Source: an uncultured Eubacteriales bacterium
Lineage (GTDB): Bacteria > Bacillota > Clostridia > Oscillospirales > Butyricicoccaceae
DNA length: 60,607 nt
Direction: 5' to 3'
NCBI GenBank assembly: GCA_910579575.1
Contig: CAJTUM010000011.1
Coordinates: 1 to 60,607 of the forward strand
Part shown: in pieces, positions 1-9,407 of the stretch
Position numbering within the stretch: the first letter of the stretch is position 1
How the letters are laid out: every line of letters begins with the position of its first letter
Notes under the pieces: generated by a model
Databases searched by the model: none
What the model was told of the DNA's origin: nothing
Seen by the model: the letters and a program-made list of their open reading frames with translations, nothing else
Position numbers and translations under genes: made by a program

Positions 1-509
1 CGGACAGTGATTCCGACGCGGACAGTGATTCCGACGCGGACAGTGATTCCGACGCGGACAGTGATTCCGACGCGGACAGTGATTCCGACGCAGACAGTGA
101 TTCCGACGCGGACAGCGACTCCGACGCGGACAGCGACTCTGACGCGGACAGCGATTCTGACGCGGACAGCGATTCTGACGCGGACAGCGACTCTGACGCA
201 GACAGCGATATTGCCATTCCCGAGCCTGACGTGCCGCTGGCCGGTTCTCCTAACGAAGAGATCGTCGAATCCGATGTGTCTCTGCCTGACGCTCCTGAGG
301 AAGTGATCCTCGAGCCGGGAGTTCCGTTGGCCGACGCTCCTGAGGCGCCGGAAGAGACAGAGGAGATCCTCGACGAGGAGGTTCCTATGGCAGATGTGCC
401 CAAGACCGGCGACGAATCGCTGATCTGGGCGATTCTGGCGCTGGTGTCCGGCATGGGTTTGGTCGGTCTGGCGATGGACGAAAAAAAGCGCGGGACTATT
501 TCCAAATAA
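1..509 (+). CDS. Wall-anchored surface protein, C-terminal part (5' end outside window)
   Basis: Only the C-terminus is in the window; the reading frame starts at base 3 and no start codon is visible. The first ~70 residues are a perfect six-residue repeat DSDSDA, as in serine-aspartate repeat (Sdr) adhesins. An acidic Pro/Glu spacer follows with variants of the block VPLADAPE. The end is a sortase-type signal: VPKTGD, a hydrophobic segment (LIWAILALVSGMGLVGLAM) and a short basic tail with KKR. This tail closely resembles that of the giant surface protein encoded at 2467-9186, so both are probably handled by the same sortase, which is not in the window. The signal is VPKTG rather than LPXTG. 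The ligand-binding domain is not seen, so the target is unknown. Confidence 0.85.
   Translation, partial: DSDSDADSDSDADSDSDADSDSDADSDSDADSDSDADSDSDADSDSDADSDSDADSDSDADSDSDADSDIAIPEPDVPLAGSPNEEIVESDVSLPDAPEEVILEPGVPLADAPEAPEETEEILDEEVPMADVPKTGDESLIWAILALVSGMGLVGLAMDEKKRGTISK
3..209 (+). repeat. 18-bp tandem repeat encoding DSDSDA
   Basis: Eleven full 18-bp units (gacagtgattccgacgcg and close variants) run from 3 to 200, followed by a half unit. Units on the left are identical. Units on the right carry silent third-position changes (agt/agc, tcc/tct, gcg/gca), so the protein repeat is perfectly conserved. The unit length is a multiple of three, so copy-number change would alter only the length of the stalk. 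The array starts before the window. Confidence 0.95.
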
Positions 510-543
510 CCCGATAATCCTAAATTTTTATCGCAATGCGAGT

Positions 544-574
544 GCGGCCCGGGCAACCGGGCCGCATATTTTTC
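544..574 (+). terminator. Intrinsic terminator after the surface-protein gene
   Basis: The stem GCGGCCCGG/CCGGGCCGC with a GCAA loop (544-565) is followed by atatttttc. It lies 35 bases after the stop at 509. It shows that the upstream in-frame ATG at 536 is not the start of the next gene. Confidence 0.85.
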
Positions 575-598
575 GAAGAAGCAAACGGAGAAGAGAAT

Positions 599-2398
599 AT
601 GAGCAAGAAAAGAAAGACCAAAGCCGCTAGGCGCCCACAGACGAAAAAAAAGCCCAAGCTTTCGCTTTGGCTGGGGGCTGCGGCGCTGGCTGGCCTTTGC
701 CTTTGCCTTTGGCTGGCCAGGCGAGGCTCGGCCGACGCCTCTAATTTGGCGATTTATAAGGGAAAACTGGCTTTGCTGGAGGAGCAGGTTCTGGAAATAG
801 AAGCGTCCTTAGGCAAAAGCCCAGCCGGCGGCCAGGCAAGTCAGGCGGTGTTTCTCTCCCTGTGCAATCAGGAGGAGCGGGCCAGCGTTTTCTGCGGAAC
901 AGGGGCGGATCTGCGCGCCGCCTGGCAAGAGGCGGATCAAAAAGCCGCCGCCTTTTTGGAAGGGGGGAATTATGACCCAGTCTGGGTGAAGGCCGACGTG
1001 GTCTATTTTTCCGAAACCATCGAAGCGCAGGAGCTGAAGCGGCAGGTTCTGGCCGCTCGGCACGAGTTTTATCGCTTTGGTCTGGCTTTTGACAGCCGCT
1101 TTGACGTCGCTCTGCTGGAGGCGGAGCTCAACGGCGCTAAAATCTATGATTATGAAAACGGCGGCGTCGATTTGGATTATCTCAACCGCTACCTGCGGAT
1201 AGCCGACCGCCCGACGCTGGAAGAGTTGCCGGAAGCCTATATTCTCTTTCAATGCAAGGGTTGGTTCTGCGATGAAGAGAACGAGGTTTATCCGCTGGGC
1301 GATCAGGGCCTGGATTACGGCCGCCGAGAGGTAACAATGGACGCTGCATATGCCAAGGAGCTGATTTTGAACGCTTCCGCCTTTTTGGAAGATCAGCTCC
1401 GAGAGGACGGCTCTTTTATCTACGGAATCTATCCTCGATTTGACAATGAAATTGAAAATTACAATATTGTCCGCCACGCCAGCACATTGTGGTCGCTAAT
1501 CTGCCGCTATCGTCTGGCGCCGGATGAGGCGCTGGCGGAAAAGATCCGGCAGGCCATTGATTTTATGTTGAAATCTGTGATTTATGACCAGCAGGGGCGA
1601 GCTTATCTCTATGAGGAAAAAGCGGACGAAATCAAGCTGGGAGGCTGCGGCGTGGCTGTTGTAGCGCTGACGGAATATATGGAGGTCTTTGGAGACGAAC
1701 AATACCAGGAGGTCTGCCAAGCGCTGGGCCAGGGCATTCTGACTATGTTGAACCAGGAAACAGGGGAATATTACCATGTGCTGAACGGTGATTTCTCCCG
1801 AAAAGAAGAGACGCGCACCGTTTATTATGACGGCGAAGCCACCTTTGCCCTGTGCCGCCTTTATAGCCTGACAGGAGATTCTTTTTGGCTGGAGGCGGCT
1901 CAAAGCGCCGTGGCCCATTTTATCCGAGCGGATTACGCTCAATATAAGGATCATTGGGTCGCCTACAGCATGAACGAGCTGACCAAGCATATCTCGGATA
2001 ACGAGGACTATTATGCCTTTGCCCTGCAAAACGCTCAGCAGAACCTGGAGACCATCCGCCAGCGGGATACGACCTACCATACCTACCTGGAGCTGCTGAT
2101 GGCGACCTTTGAGACCTATGATCGGGCGGCGGAGCGCGGCTTTTCCACCGCCGGCCTGGACCTGGAGCTCTTTTTGGATACGGTTTCCGCTCGGGTCAAT
2201 CGACAGCTGAACGGCTACTTTTTCCCGGAATACGCCATGTATATGAAAAATCCCAAGCGGATTTTGAATACGTTCATGGTGCGCCATGACGGTTATCGAG
2301 TGCGCATCGACGACGTGCAGCACAATATCGGCGGGTATTACCTATATTATAAAAATTATGACAAGCTGCTGCAATACGGCTTGCAAAACCCTCAATAG
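599..2398 (+). CDS. Membrane-anchored six-hairpin glycosidase-like protein
   Basis: 599 residues. The start at 599 follows GGAGAAG; an upstream in-frame ATG at 536 lies in a terminator. The N-terminus is strongly basic and precedes one membrane segment (~residues 20-42, LSLWLGAAALAGLCLCLWLA). The rest is probably outside the membrane. A short acidic helix (~50-65) follows, then a mixed region. From ~240 to the end the protein is helical with aromatic motifs such as VRHASTLWSL (~290), YYDGEATFALCRLY (~409) and DDVQHNIGGYYLYY (near the end). These resemble the (alpha/alpha)6 toroid of six-hairpin glycosidases and related cell-envelope proteins. Catalytic residues and substrate cannot be assigned. 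A role in wall or surface polysaccharide processing is inferred from the fold and from the flanking wall-anchored proteins. Confidence 0.6.
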   Translation: MSKKRKTKAARRPQTKKKPKLSLWLGAAALAGLCLCLWLARRGSADASNLAIYKGKLALLEEQVLEIEASLGKSPAGGQASQAVFLSLCNQEERASVFCGTGADLRAAWQEADQKAAAFLEGGNYDPVWVKADVVYFSETIEAQELKRQVLAARHEFYRFGLAFDSRFDVALLEAELNGAKIYDYENGGVDLDYLNRYLRIADRPTLEELPEAYILFQCKGWFCDEENEVYPLGDQGLDYGRREVTMDAAYAKELILNASAFLEDQLREDGSFIYGIYPRFDNEIENYNIVRHASTLWSLICRYRLAPDEALAEKIRQAIDFMLKSVIYDQQGRAYLYEEKADEIKLGGCGVAVVALTEYMEVFGDEQYQEVCQALGQGILTMLNQETGEYYHVLNGDFSRKEETRTVYYDGEATFALCRLYSLTGDSFWLEAAQSAVAHFIRADYAQYKDHWVAYSMNELTKHISDNEDYYAFALQNAQQNLETIRQRDTTYHTYLELLMATFETYDRAAERGFSTAGLDLELFLDTVSARVNRQLNGYFFPEYAMYMKNPKRILNTFMVRHDGYRVRIDDVQHNIGGYYLYYKNYDKLLQYGLQNPQ

Positions 2399-2403
2399 AG
2401 CGC

Positions 2404-2438
2404 AAAAAAGGGCCGCGGGAGAAAATTCCCGCGGCCCT
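2404..2438 (-). terminator. Terminator of the giant surface-protein gene
   Basis: A 12-bp perfect stem AGGGCCGCGGGA/TCCCGCGGCCCT (2409-2438) lies between two convergent genes. The T-run is on the minus-strand side, so it mainly ends transcription of the gene at 2467-9186. It may also stop the plus-strand gene ending at 2398. Confidence 0.85.
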
Positions 2439-2466
2439 TGGGCGTTTTCACGCCAGAGCGTCGCTG

Positions 2467-5400
2467 TTATGCTTGCTCGTCGTCCTTTCGCTTTTTGCCG
2501 GTAAGGCCCAAAGCGGCCAGCGAGGCGCCGGAAAGCGCTGTCAGAGCGGCCCACAGGCCAGTGGAATCGCCTGTTTTCGGCACATTGGCCAGGGGCACGT
2601 CTCCATCGAAGATTTCTTCCTCCGGCGGCATAGACGCCAGGGGCACGTCTTCGTCAAACACCACTTCCTCTTCCTCGGGAATTTCCGGGGCGGGCGCCAA
2701 CGGCACGCCGTCTCCGGGGATTTCCACCTCCGGCGTGGAGCCGGGGTCGGAGCTGGGTTCAGGCCCAGGTCCGGGGGTCAGAGGCACATCCGGGTCAGGA
2801 ATGGGCTCGTCTGGCGGAGTGGTCGGGCGCTCCGGGGTTGTAGGAGGCGTGGTCGGAGGCGGGGGAGTCAGGACGTTGTGGAAGACAACGGCTTCAGGCT
2901 CATCACTTTCCACTCTGTCGCTCTCAACGCCTTCTGCGTCCACGGGGATGTAGGTATATTTCTGTACCTGCATCACGCCGTCGACGTCCTTTACGTCCAC
3001 AATAACGGTATAAACCGTCTGGTCGATGTACAGGTTGCCTGCGCCTGCGGAAACCTCGCGGATTTCGTATTTGTACTGATAGCGTTCCACATCGCCTGCG
3101 GCGTTTTTCACCTGATATTTCTCGGCTGTCATGTCGGCGGCAGAAAGCTCGATCTCAGAGAATTTGAACACGCCGCGGTCCTCGGCGGACACCGCGTTTT
3201 GCACGGTTTCCACCACAATGGGGTTGACGGGGTCGGTCACGTCGGTCAGAGTGAAGTCAAAGGCTCTGTCTGAGAGGCTGCCGTTCAGGTTTTTCAGGCC
3301 GCCCAGCTGGATTTTGCCCTTGTCCCCGGTGAACACATTGATCTTGTTGTTGAAAACAGCTTCGGTCAATGTGTCGTCGCGGTCATAGACGACTTTATCC
3401 ACGTAATACTGGCCGTCTTTGACGCTGACAGTCACCTCGACGCCTACGCTTGGAGCCCAAGTATAGCCTTGGCCAGGCGTTTCAACCTCGCGGATTTCAT
3501 ACGCAAAGGTTTGCTCTTGACCGTTGACCAGGCCGTTTTTTTCATGGCTGTAATCCAGCTTGAAGACGCTTGCGGGGGTCAGATTAAATTCGCTGCCGCC
3601 CAGCTTGAGCTCGCCGATCTTGGTTTCCTTGGCAGAACCGTTGTCCTCTTCCAACTGGAACAGCTCAAAGACGAACTGCCGGTTGACCATGGACATATTG
3701 TCGATATCCTGATAAGACAGGACTTTCCGCACGTTTAGGTTGACGGAAGTTCCGATCCACTGGGTATTGACAAACGCTACCTCATGTTCGCCGTCTTTGA
3801 CGACGGCAGAATTTTCGGTGTTGTTCAAAGATTCCACCGCGTAGCTGCCAGCGTTCTTCTCTTCCACTGTGTAAATAGTGTTGGAAGGAATGCCTTCGAT
3901 CACAGCTTTTTGGCCATGGGCGACTTTCAGAGCGCCGCGGGCAGTCAGGCCATCCAAGGTAAACTCGATTTCGGTTTGTTCAACGCCTGTTACAGGCAGA
4001 GTAAACTTGCCGTCCTCATCCAGTTCCATGCCGGCGGCTACATAAGCCTGGTCAAAGATTAGCGTTACTTCAAACTCGAAGGCGCCGTCGGCAGGGACGC
4101 CCACAACGGTCTTGCGGACGCTCAAGCTGCCTGTGTCATGGACATAGTGGTTTGCGGCATAGACTTCATGCGTTTTGCCCTGATCGTCGATGAAAATTTC
4201 AATTTCATTGATTTCGGATGCAGGTTTGCCGTCGTTCTGGTAGATATTGAATTCTGTGCCGACGTGCAGATAATCCGGCAGTTCGGCTGTGACGGTTTCG
4301 CGCAGGGTATACCAGCCATAACGCAGATCGCCGCTGGTAGCGGAATCCTTGCCGTCGCCTTTCACCTGTAGAGTTTCAATCGGCTCGGCGTCTTCCGCAA
4401 TTTCATCGGCTTTGCCTTTGTAGATGCCGAATTGGAACAGCTTCTCAGTGAAGTCTTCGGGAATGTTTTCAATTACGCCGTCCAGCGCCAAACTCTTGTT
4501 GACGCTGATCTTGCCGGTGATGAACTTGTTTTCAACGGTCATGACATTGTTTTCAATGCCATTGCCGGAAGCGGTGAATTCCCAACGGTTCTGCCAGCCG
4601 TCTTTATCATTGCCGTCCACCTTCACCAGAGAAGGGGTGACAGTGACAGTCCAAGGCGTTTCAAAGCCCTGATAGCCTTCGGGAGCCTTGGTTTCGGTCA
4701 AGATATACTTGCCTTCTCTTAGGCCGCTGAATGTGAGCTTGCCGGTGGGGTTTTCTTCTGTGACATTGGTTGTCTGCGCAGAAATCACTTCGCCGTTTTC
4801 CTTTGCCAAAGTGAATGTGGCGCCGGAAAGATAGGTGGAAGCGTCATTCAGGTTTTCAACCTTCACCAGTTCAAAAGAGCCGTCGCCGATATCTTCGGCA
4901 GGAATCCAGGCGTTCGTAATGTTGAAGCCGTTGATATCCGCTCGGAAACCGCCCAAGATCTCATACTCGCCTGTTTTTTCGTTGAAGTCGCTGCCGTAGA
5001 TTCTGAACAGGGTATGATCTTCATCGTCTCGAACGATGGGGTTCTCCTCCCGCAGTTTCTTGTCGGTTTTGCCGTTCTCGGTCAAGTACGCTTCTACTTC
5101 GGCTTTTAGGTCGCCATAGTTGACGCTGACTTCTTCCACATAATATGTGTACGCATGGCCGCCGTCTCCGGCGTATTCCGGCAGGTTCGACCAGGTATAA
5201 ATCCAAGCGCCGTCTTTGTCAACTGTTTCCTTGTTCAGCGTGACAAGGCCGCCATAGGGTTTGGTTTCGCTTGTGGCGACGTCCTTTTGATACAGCTGAA
5301 CGGCGATAGACTCGCCAACCAAGATTTTGTCGGGAACGCCCCAGGTCTTGGTAACGGTCTTTTCGGTATACTTCGGCTGATAATAGTGGTTTTGCACCGT

Positions 5401-8400
5401 TACAGTTTCGCTGTTTTTGACGATTGTGCCGCTGTTGGGGTCGCGGACGGTCTGGGAATAGCCTTCTTGGGTTGTGCCCGTCATGCGCTCGGCAACCGGT
5501 TGCGTCAGCGCTTCATCCAGATATTCCTCCACAGTATAAGTTGTGCCCGTGGGGATGCCGGTGATTGTGGCTTCGCCGTTGGCTTTCCGTTTGAAAACAT
5601 ATTTGCCGTTGGCGACATAGGTTGCGGAGCCTTCCTCAACAGAAACAGAGCCGTCGCCCAGCTTGACAACGATATAGAAATCGTCGTTTGCGGGCGCTTC
5701 GCTGGTGGTTTCGTTGTAATCAACCAGCTTTTTGACCGTCAAATTGCTGTACAGCCGCTCGTTTTTGATCGTGACGTTGTTGTTGGGGCCTTCCACAATC
5801 GTTTGAGCTTCTGTCACTTCGTCGGACGTCTCATAGCGGGTTCCGTCTTTGTTGACTTCGGTCACAGTGTACTTGACGCCAACAGGAATATCGCTGATCG
5901 TCGCGCCCTGTGTGGATGTGACAGTAATGTCGCCTTCTATAAACGCCTTGCCATCGTAAAGACCGGAGCCGCCTTCCAGCTTGATATGGAACGTCCAGCT
6001 GTCGGCTTCGCCCGCAACGGGTTGCACCAGATTCTTGTTCAGCGCCAGGCTGCCGCGTTTGACTTTGTTGTTGAATACAAGAGTCGTTCCGTCAGCTGTG
6101 CTGCTGCCAGAGCCCGCGACAGGCTTAACGCTTTTCAGCTCGGCCTCTTGGGTTGTGACAGTTTGATTTGCGCCGCCCAGGTTTTGTGTTTTCACTGTGG
6201 CGGTGACGGAAACTTTGACCTCATATGTGGTGGGATCATACTTGACATCGTCAGCGTTTGTGTTGATTTCCTTGACCTTGAAAGTGTAATCCTTAGTCTT
6301 GCCTTGTTCGGTTGCAGCGGGGATATCTGTGAAAGCGCTGGCAGGGATGACGAGAGTTGCCGTGCCGTCTTTGCCGTTTGAAGCTTTTACGGTGGCAGTA
6401 ACCTGTTTTGCGCCGTTTTGAATGGGAGTTGTGCCGTCTGCGTCAAACAAGCCGAAGGTAAATTCTTTTTCAGGGCCGTCAAATGTTTTTCTGATGGTCA
6501 GTTCTACAGGGGTTGGATTTGATTTGCCCTCTTCGCCAATCAACACCAAGCCATTGGTGGCCAGGCCTCCGCCATGGGTATATTTGGCCTTGTTGCCGCT
6601 GATGGTAACAGCTGCTTTTTTTGTGGGCATGGGGTTAGGCGCTGCAGTCAGGGACAGCAGAGTGCCAGCTTTGACAACGTCGTTGTTTGTTTCATTGATT
6701 GTTGTTTTAACATTGCCTGTCCAAGCATAACCAGACCAGTTGGCTAAGCCGCCCAACATCTGATTGCTGACAATCGCGCCGCCGTTGCTCTGGGTATCGC
6801 TGCCCGCGCTGAAGATATCCTGAGCCTTGTTTTGAAAATCGGTATCATTTGCCCACAGATGATAGCTATCGATAAATGTATGATAGCCGTCGATCTGAGC
6901 ATCACGATACTGATCGTATGTCAGCCACCTTCCATCGTCGCTGTAATGGTTCGCCATCATGCTGAAGTACTTCATAGAAATACTTTTCACAAAGCCTGCT
7001 CCCGTGTTTGGCAACATCGCATGGTTTTCGTACACAGCCGCGCCATTCAGCGCGAAGGCTGCAATTTTGCCATGGATACAGGCAGCAATACCGCCGCCCA
7101 AACCCTGGGCGGCGTTATTCGTAATCAAAGCATTGTTCAACCTCAACCGGCTGTCGTTTTCCACATAGATACCGCCGCCGCCTAAGTCTTCAGTGGTGTA
7201 GGTTTCATTGTTTGTAATAGATCCGCCAGAGACAAGGTTTTCGGTCTTATTGCTTTGAATATAGATGCCGCCGCCTTCGCCAAGGTGAGCAATATTCCTG
7301 TCTACAGTACCTTGTGTCATTGTGAAGACGCCTTTTACGAATATGCCGCCGCCTTCGCCAGCATGGTTATTGCTGATGTTGGCAGCGCCGCTCATGGTGA
7401 AAGTACCGTCTTCTGAAACATAGACGCCGCCGCCCTGACCAACAGGGTAATTATAGCGGTAAGTACCGTTGGAATTTGCAACATAACTGCTGTTATTAGA
7501 GGAGAGGATATAGTAAGGTCTAAGAGCTGACACAACCTGATAAGAGCCAGCCGCAGATTCCACTGCGTCTGTATAGACGGTGTGGTTATTGCTGATGGCG
7601 CCGCCAGTCATATTGAAGACGCCTTTTTTGACATAGACGCCGGCGCCAACATGGCTATCTCTTTCGCTTGCGGTAGTGATTGTGTGAGTATCTGCCAGCT
7701 TTTCGCCCTTATAGTTCCCGGTCAGCGTGCCGCCTTCCAGCTTGAGCGTGCCGCCGTTGACCAACACCAGGGAACCGGTATTACCGCTTTGCTTAGTGCC
7801 TGTGCCCTGGATTGTGCCCGTTTTGGCAACGCTATTATCTTGAATGGTCAGCGTTCCTCCGGTAACATGAAAGAGATTTCCCTTAAACGGCGTGCCATTA
7901 CTTTTATTACCATAACGGATGGCGTGTCCATTCAAGTCCACAACGGTATCGGAGCTAATCTTGCGAGAACCAGTAGCTGTAAGATCAGCGTCCAGAATAT
8001 AGACGCCGCCAGTTTTCAACTGGCTCCATTTTGTGATCTTGTCGCCCTCCAAAGCCTCTACGTCAGAGGTAAACATAACCGTCCAAGCAACCGTCTCCAC
8101 AGCGGGTTCTTTGGCCGCAGGAGCAGAGTTGCTACTGGAGCTGGAGCCGCCGCTTGGGGCGGGGGCGGAGGGAGGAGCAATATCCGGGCTGCCTGTGTCG
8201 GAAGGAGCTTCGGTTTCGTCGGAGCCGGTTTCATCGCCGCTGGGCTCGGTTGTTTCGGGCTCAGAGGGGGTTAGTTCCGGTTCCGGATCCGCGGGCTCTT
8301 CCGGCTGTTCTGGGGCAGAAGCGGGCTCCTGAGGCTGCTGTTCTGGCTCGGAAGCGGGCTCGTCGGGAGCGGGCTCCGGGTCGCTGGAAGGCTCTTCCGC

Positions 8401-9186
8401 CTGGTCAGGCGTTTCAGAGAGGGGAGCGGGCTCGTTGGCAATTTCTTCCGTCGCATTGGCTGTATCGCCGTCTACGGCTTCCGGGTCGCCAGCGGGTTCT
8501 GCGCCTTCTGTTTCATCTGCGCCGTCTTCCGGGGCGTCGGCCTGAGGTTCGTTGTCGCCGTTGTCGGCCATCGCGTCGTCAGGCTGAGTCTCTTCCGGCT
8601 GTTGCTCGCTTTTGTCTTCCTCCGCAGAGGCGGAGTCGCTGGGCGCAGGGGCTTCTGCTTTGGGCGTCTCGTCGACAACAGGGGTCGAATTGTTTTCTGC
8701 CGGAGCTTCGGAAGCCTTGGGGAAGGTATACTTCACCGTAACCCGAGCTTCAGAGCCCTTGGGCTCGTTAATAACGACGCGGCCGTCTTTGTCCATGGAC
8801 AATACGTCGGAGCCGTCTTCCCATTGGCCTTCGGCAGACCAAACGCCGCCCTCCACGGGGGCGCCGACGCCGTTTTTGGGATGGACGCCAAGCAGGAGTT
8901 CAGCAAAGCTCTCATAGCCGCGGCCGTCTGTGGCCAACAGGACGCTATCCTGCATGGGGTACTGGAGCATTTCCAGCATCGCCAGCTGCTCCTCGTAATC
9001 CTCGGCCTCGGGGTCCAGTTCCTCCATCATCATAGCGACCTCTTGCGGGTTGGGCAGCTGGAAGTTTTCGTCCCAATCCTGCTCGCCGTCGCTGGCAAAC
9101 GCAGAAAGATTCACCATGCCCGTGCACATGACCAAGGTCAGCAGCAGGGCAAGGCCGCGTCTGCTTAAACTTTTCAATGTTCTCAT
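2467..9186 (-). CDS. Giant wall-anchored adhesin with beta-helix and pilin/Cna-type repeats
   Basis: 2239 residues. The start at 9186 follows GAAAGGAAC and begins a classic signal peptide (RRGLALLLTLVMCTGMVNLSAFA). An upstream in-frame start at 9252 lies inside the riboswitch leader and is rejected. Layout, rough residues: mature N-domain 33-165; Pro/Glu/Ser-rich acidic linker 165-370; right-handed beta-helix 395-870 with repeated GGGIYV/GGGVYV turns; a pilin isopeptide (FctA-like) domain from ~890; about eight Ig-like modules starting near 1045, 1147, 1275 (Cna-B, VTKTWGVPDK), 1435 (SpaA-like, ETKAPEGY), 1557, 1685, 1815 and 1957; Pro-rich stalk ~2100-2190; sorting signal VPKTGD, hydrophobic segment and KKRKDDEQA tail. 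The modules are of types known to form internal isopeptide bonds. The protein is likely a long covalently attached adhesin. Three tandem riboswitches precede it. Its ligand is unknown. Confidence 0.9.
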   Translation of the reverse strand: MRTLKSLSRRGLALLLTLVMCTGMVNLSAFASDGEQDWDENFQLPNPQEVAMMMEELDPEAEDYEEQLAMLEMLQYPMQDSVLLATDGRGYESFAELLLGVHPKNGVGAPVEGGVWSAEGQWEDGSDVLSMDKDGRVVINEPKGSEARVTVKYTFPKASEAPAENNSTPVVDETPKAEAPAPSDSASAEEDKSEQQPEETQPDDAMADNGDNEPQADAPEDGADETEGAEPAGDPEAVDGDTANATEEIANEPAPLSETPDQAEEPSSDPEPAPDEPASEPEQQPQEPASAPEQPEEPADPEPELTPSEPETTEPSGDETGSDETEAPSDTGSPDIAPPSAPAPSGGSSSSSNSAPAAKEPAVETVAWTVMFTSDVEALEGDKITKWSQLKTGGVYILDADLTATGSRKISSDTVVDLNGHAIRYGNKSNGTPFKGNLFHVTGGTLTIQDNSVAKTGTIQGTGTKQSGNTGSLVLVNGGTLKLEGGTLTGNYKGEKLADTHTITTASERDSHVGAGVYVKKGVFNMTGGAISNNHTVYTDAVESAAGSYQVVSALRPYYILSSNNSSYVANSNGTYRYNYPVGQGGGVYVSEDGTFTMSGAANISNNHAGEGGGIFVKGVFTMTQGTVDRNIAHLGEGGGIYIQSNKTENLVSGGSITNNETYTTEDLGGGGIYVENDSRLRLNNALITNNAAQGLGGGIAACIHGKIAAFALNGAAVYENHAMLPNTGAGFVKSISMKYFSMMANHYSDDGRWLTYDQYRDAQIDGYHTFIDSYHLWANDTDFQNKAQDIFSAGSDTQSNGGAIVSNQMLGGLANWSGYAWTGNVKTTINETNNDVVKAGTLLSLTAAPNPMPTKKAAVTISGNKAKYTHGGGLATNGLVLIGEEGKSNPTPVELTIRKTFDGPEKEFTFGLFDADGTTPIQNGAKQVTATVKASNGKDGTATLVIPASAFTDIPAATEQGKTKDYTFKVKEINTNADDVKYDPTTYEVKVSVTATVKTQNLGGANQTVTTQEAELKSVKPVAGSGSSTADGTTLVFNNKVKRGSLALNKNLVQPVAGEADSWTFHIKLEGGSGLYDGKAFIEGDITVTSTQGATISDIPVGVKYTVTEVNKDGTRYETSDEVTEAQTIVEGPNNNVTIKNERLYSNLTVKKLVDYNETTSEAPANDDFYIVVKLGDGSVSVEEGSATYVANGKYVFKRKANGEATITGIPTGTTYTVEEYLDEALTQPVAERMTGTTQEGYSQTVRDPNSGTIVKNSETVTVQNHYYQPKYTEKTVTKTWGVPDKILVGESIAVQLYQKDVATSETKPYGGLVTLNKETVDKDGAWIYTWSNLPEYAGDGGHAYTYYVEEVSVNYGDLKAEVEAYLTENGKTDKKLREENPIVRDDEDHTLFRIYGSDFNEKTGEYEILGGFRADINGFNITNAWIPAEDIGDGSFELVKVENLNDASTYLSGATFTLAKENGEVISAQTTNVTEENPTGKLTFSGLREGKYILTETKAPEGYQGFETPWTVTVTPSLVKVDGNDKDGWQNRWEFTASGNGIENNVMTVENKFITGKISVNKSLALDGVIENIPEDFTEKLFQFGIYKGKADEIAEDAEPIETLQVKGDGKDSATSGDLRYGWYTLRETVTAELPDYLHVGTEFNIYQNDGKPASEINEIEIFIDDQGKTHEVYAANHYVHDTGSLSVRKTVVGVPADGAFEFEVTLIFDQAYVAAGMELDEDGKFTLPVTGVEQTEIEFTLDGLTARGALKVAHGQKAVIEGIPSNTIYTVEEKNAGSYAVESLNNTENSAVVKDGEHEVAFVNTQWIGTSVNLNVRKVLSYQDIDNMSMVNRQFVFELFQLEEDNGSAKETKIGELKLGGSEFNLTPASVFKLDYSHEKNGLVNGQEQTFAYEIREVETPGQGYTWAPSVGVEVTVSVKDGQYYVDKVVYDRDDTLTEAVFNNKINVFTGDKGKIQLGGLKNLNGSLSDRAFDFTLTDVTDPVNPIVVETVQNAVSAEDRGVFKFSEIELSAADMTAEKYQVKNAAGDVERYQYKYEIREVSAGAGNLYIDQTVYTVIVDVKDVDGVMQVQKYTYIPVDAEGVESDRVESDEPEAVVFHNVLTPPPPTTPPTTPERPTTPPDEPIPDPDVPLTPGPGPEPSSDPGSTPEVEIPGDGVPLAPAPEIPEEEEVVFDEDVPLASMPPEEEIFDGDVPLANVPKTGDSTGLWAALTALSGASLAALGLTGKKRKDDEQA

Positions 9187-9225
9187 AGTTTGTTCCTTTC
9201 TTTGCAGGAATCGGATGCAAAGTAT

Positions 9226-9304
9226 CCGGCGGCCGGGCTGGCATAGCGCCAAAGCGCCTTAGCCCCCATAGCTTTGCGTCCTATTGTTTCCAATAGTTTG
9301 CTAA
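9226..9304 (-). promoter_or_regulatory. GEMM-type (c-di-GMP-I-like) riboswitch, copy 1 (gene-proximal)
   Basis: On the minus strand: AGCAAAC, a 6-bp stem CTATTG with GAAA tetraloop and CAATAG, then GACGCAAAGC, GGGGCTAAGG, and a second stem-loop CAGCCCGGCC. These match, in order, the conserved blocks of the GEMM-I aptamer (GGCAAACC, GAAA loop, GGACGCAAAGC, CTAA, second stem with CGGG loop). The base equivalent to ligand-contacting G20 is A here, as in the cGAMP-preferring subclass. The element ends ~40 bases before the adhesin start codon, a typical position for translational or attenuation control. Numbering relative to the Vc2 aptamer is from memory. Confidence 0.8.
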
Positions 9305-9308
9305 TTTA

Positions 9309-9401
9309 ATCAGCGGCCGGGCTGACGTGGCGTCTGCAAAGAAGCAAGCTCGCTTTAGTCCCCATAGCTTTGCGTCCTGCGGTTTCCCACAGTTTGCCCT
9401 T
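9309..9401 (-). promoter_or_regulatory. GEMM-type (c-di-GMP-I-like) riboswitch, copy 2
   Basis: On the minus strand: AGGGCAAACTG, GAAA tetraloop on CTGTGG/CCGCAG (one G-U), GGACGCAAAGC, GGGGACTAAAGCG, then CACGTCAGCCCGGCCGCTG. All conserved blocks are present, including G at the position equivalent to G20 and A at that of A47. This is the best match of the three to a c-di-GMP aptamer. Confidence 0.85.
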
Positions 9402-9407
9402 CATAGA

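Noticed and set aside
3..209. Tandem repeat as a CRISPR array
   Set aside because: Units are contiguous with no spacers and encode a perfect DSDSDA protein repeat in frame with the surface protein.
2467..9252. Start of the giant adhesin at 9252
   Set aside because: The extra 22 residues would be encoded within the riboswitch; the signal peptide and ribosome binding site begin at 9186.
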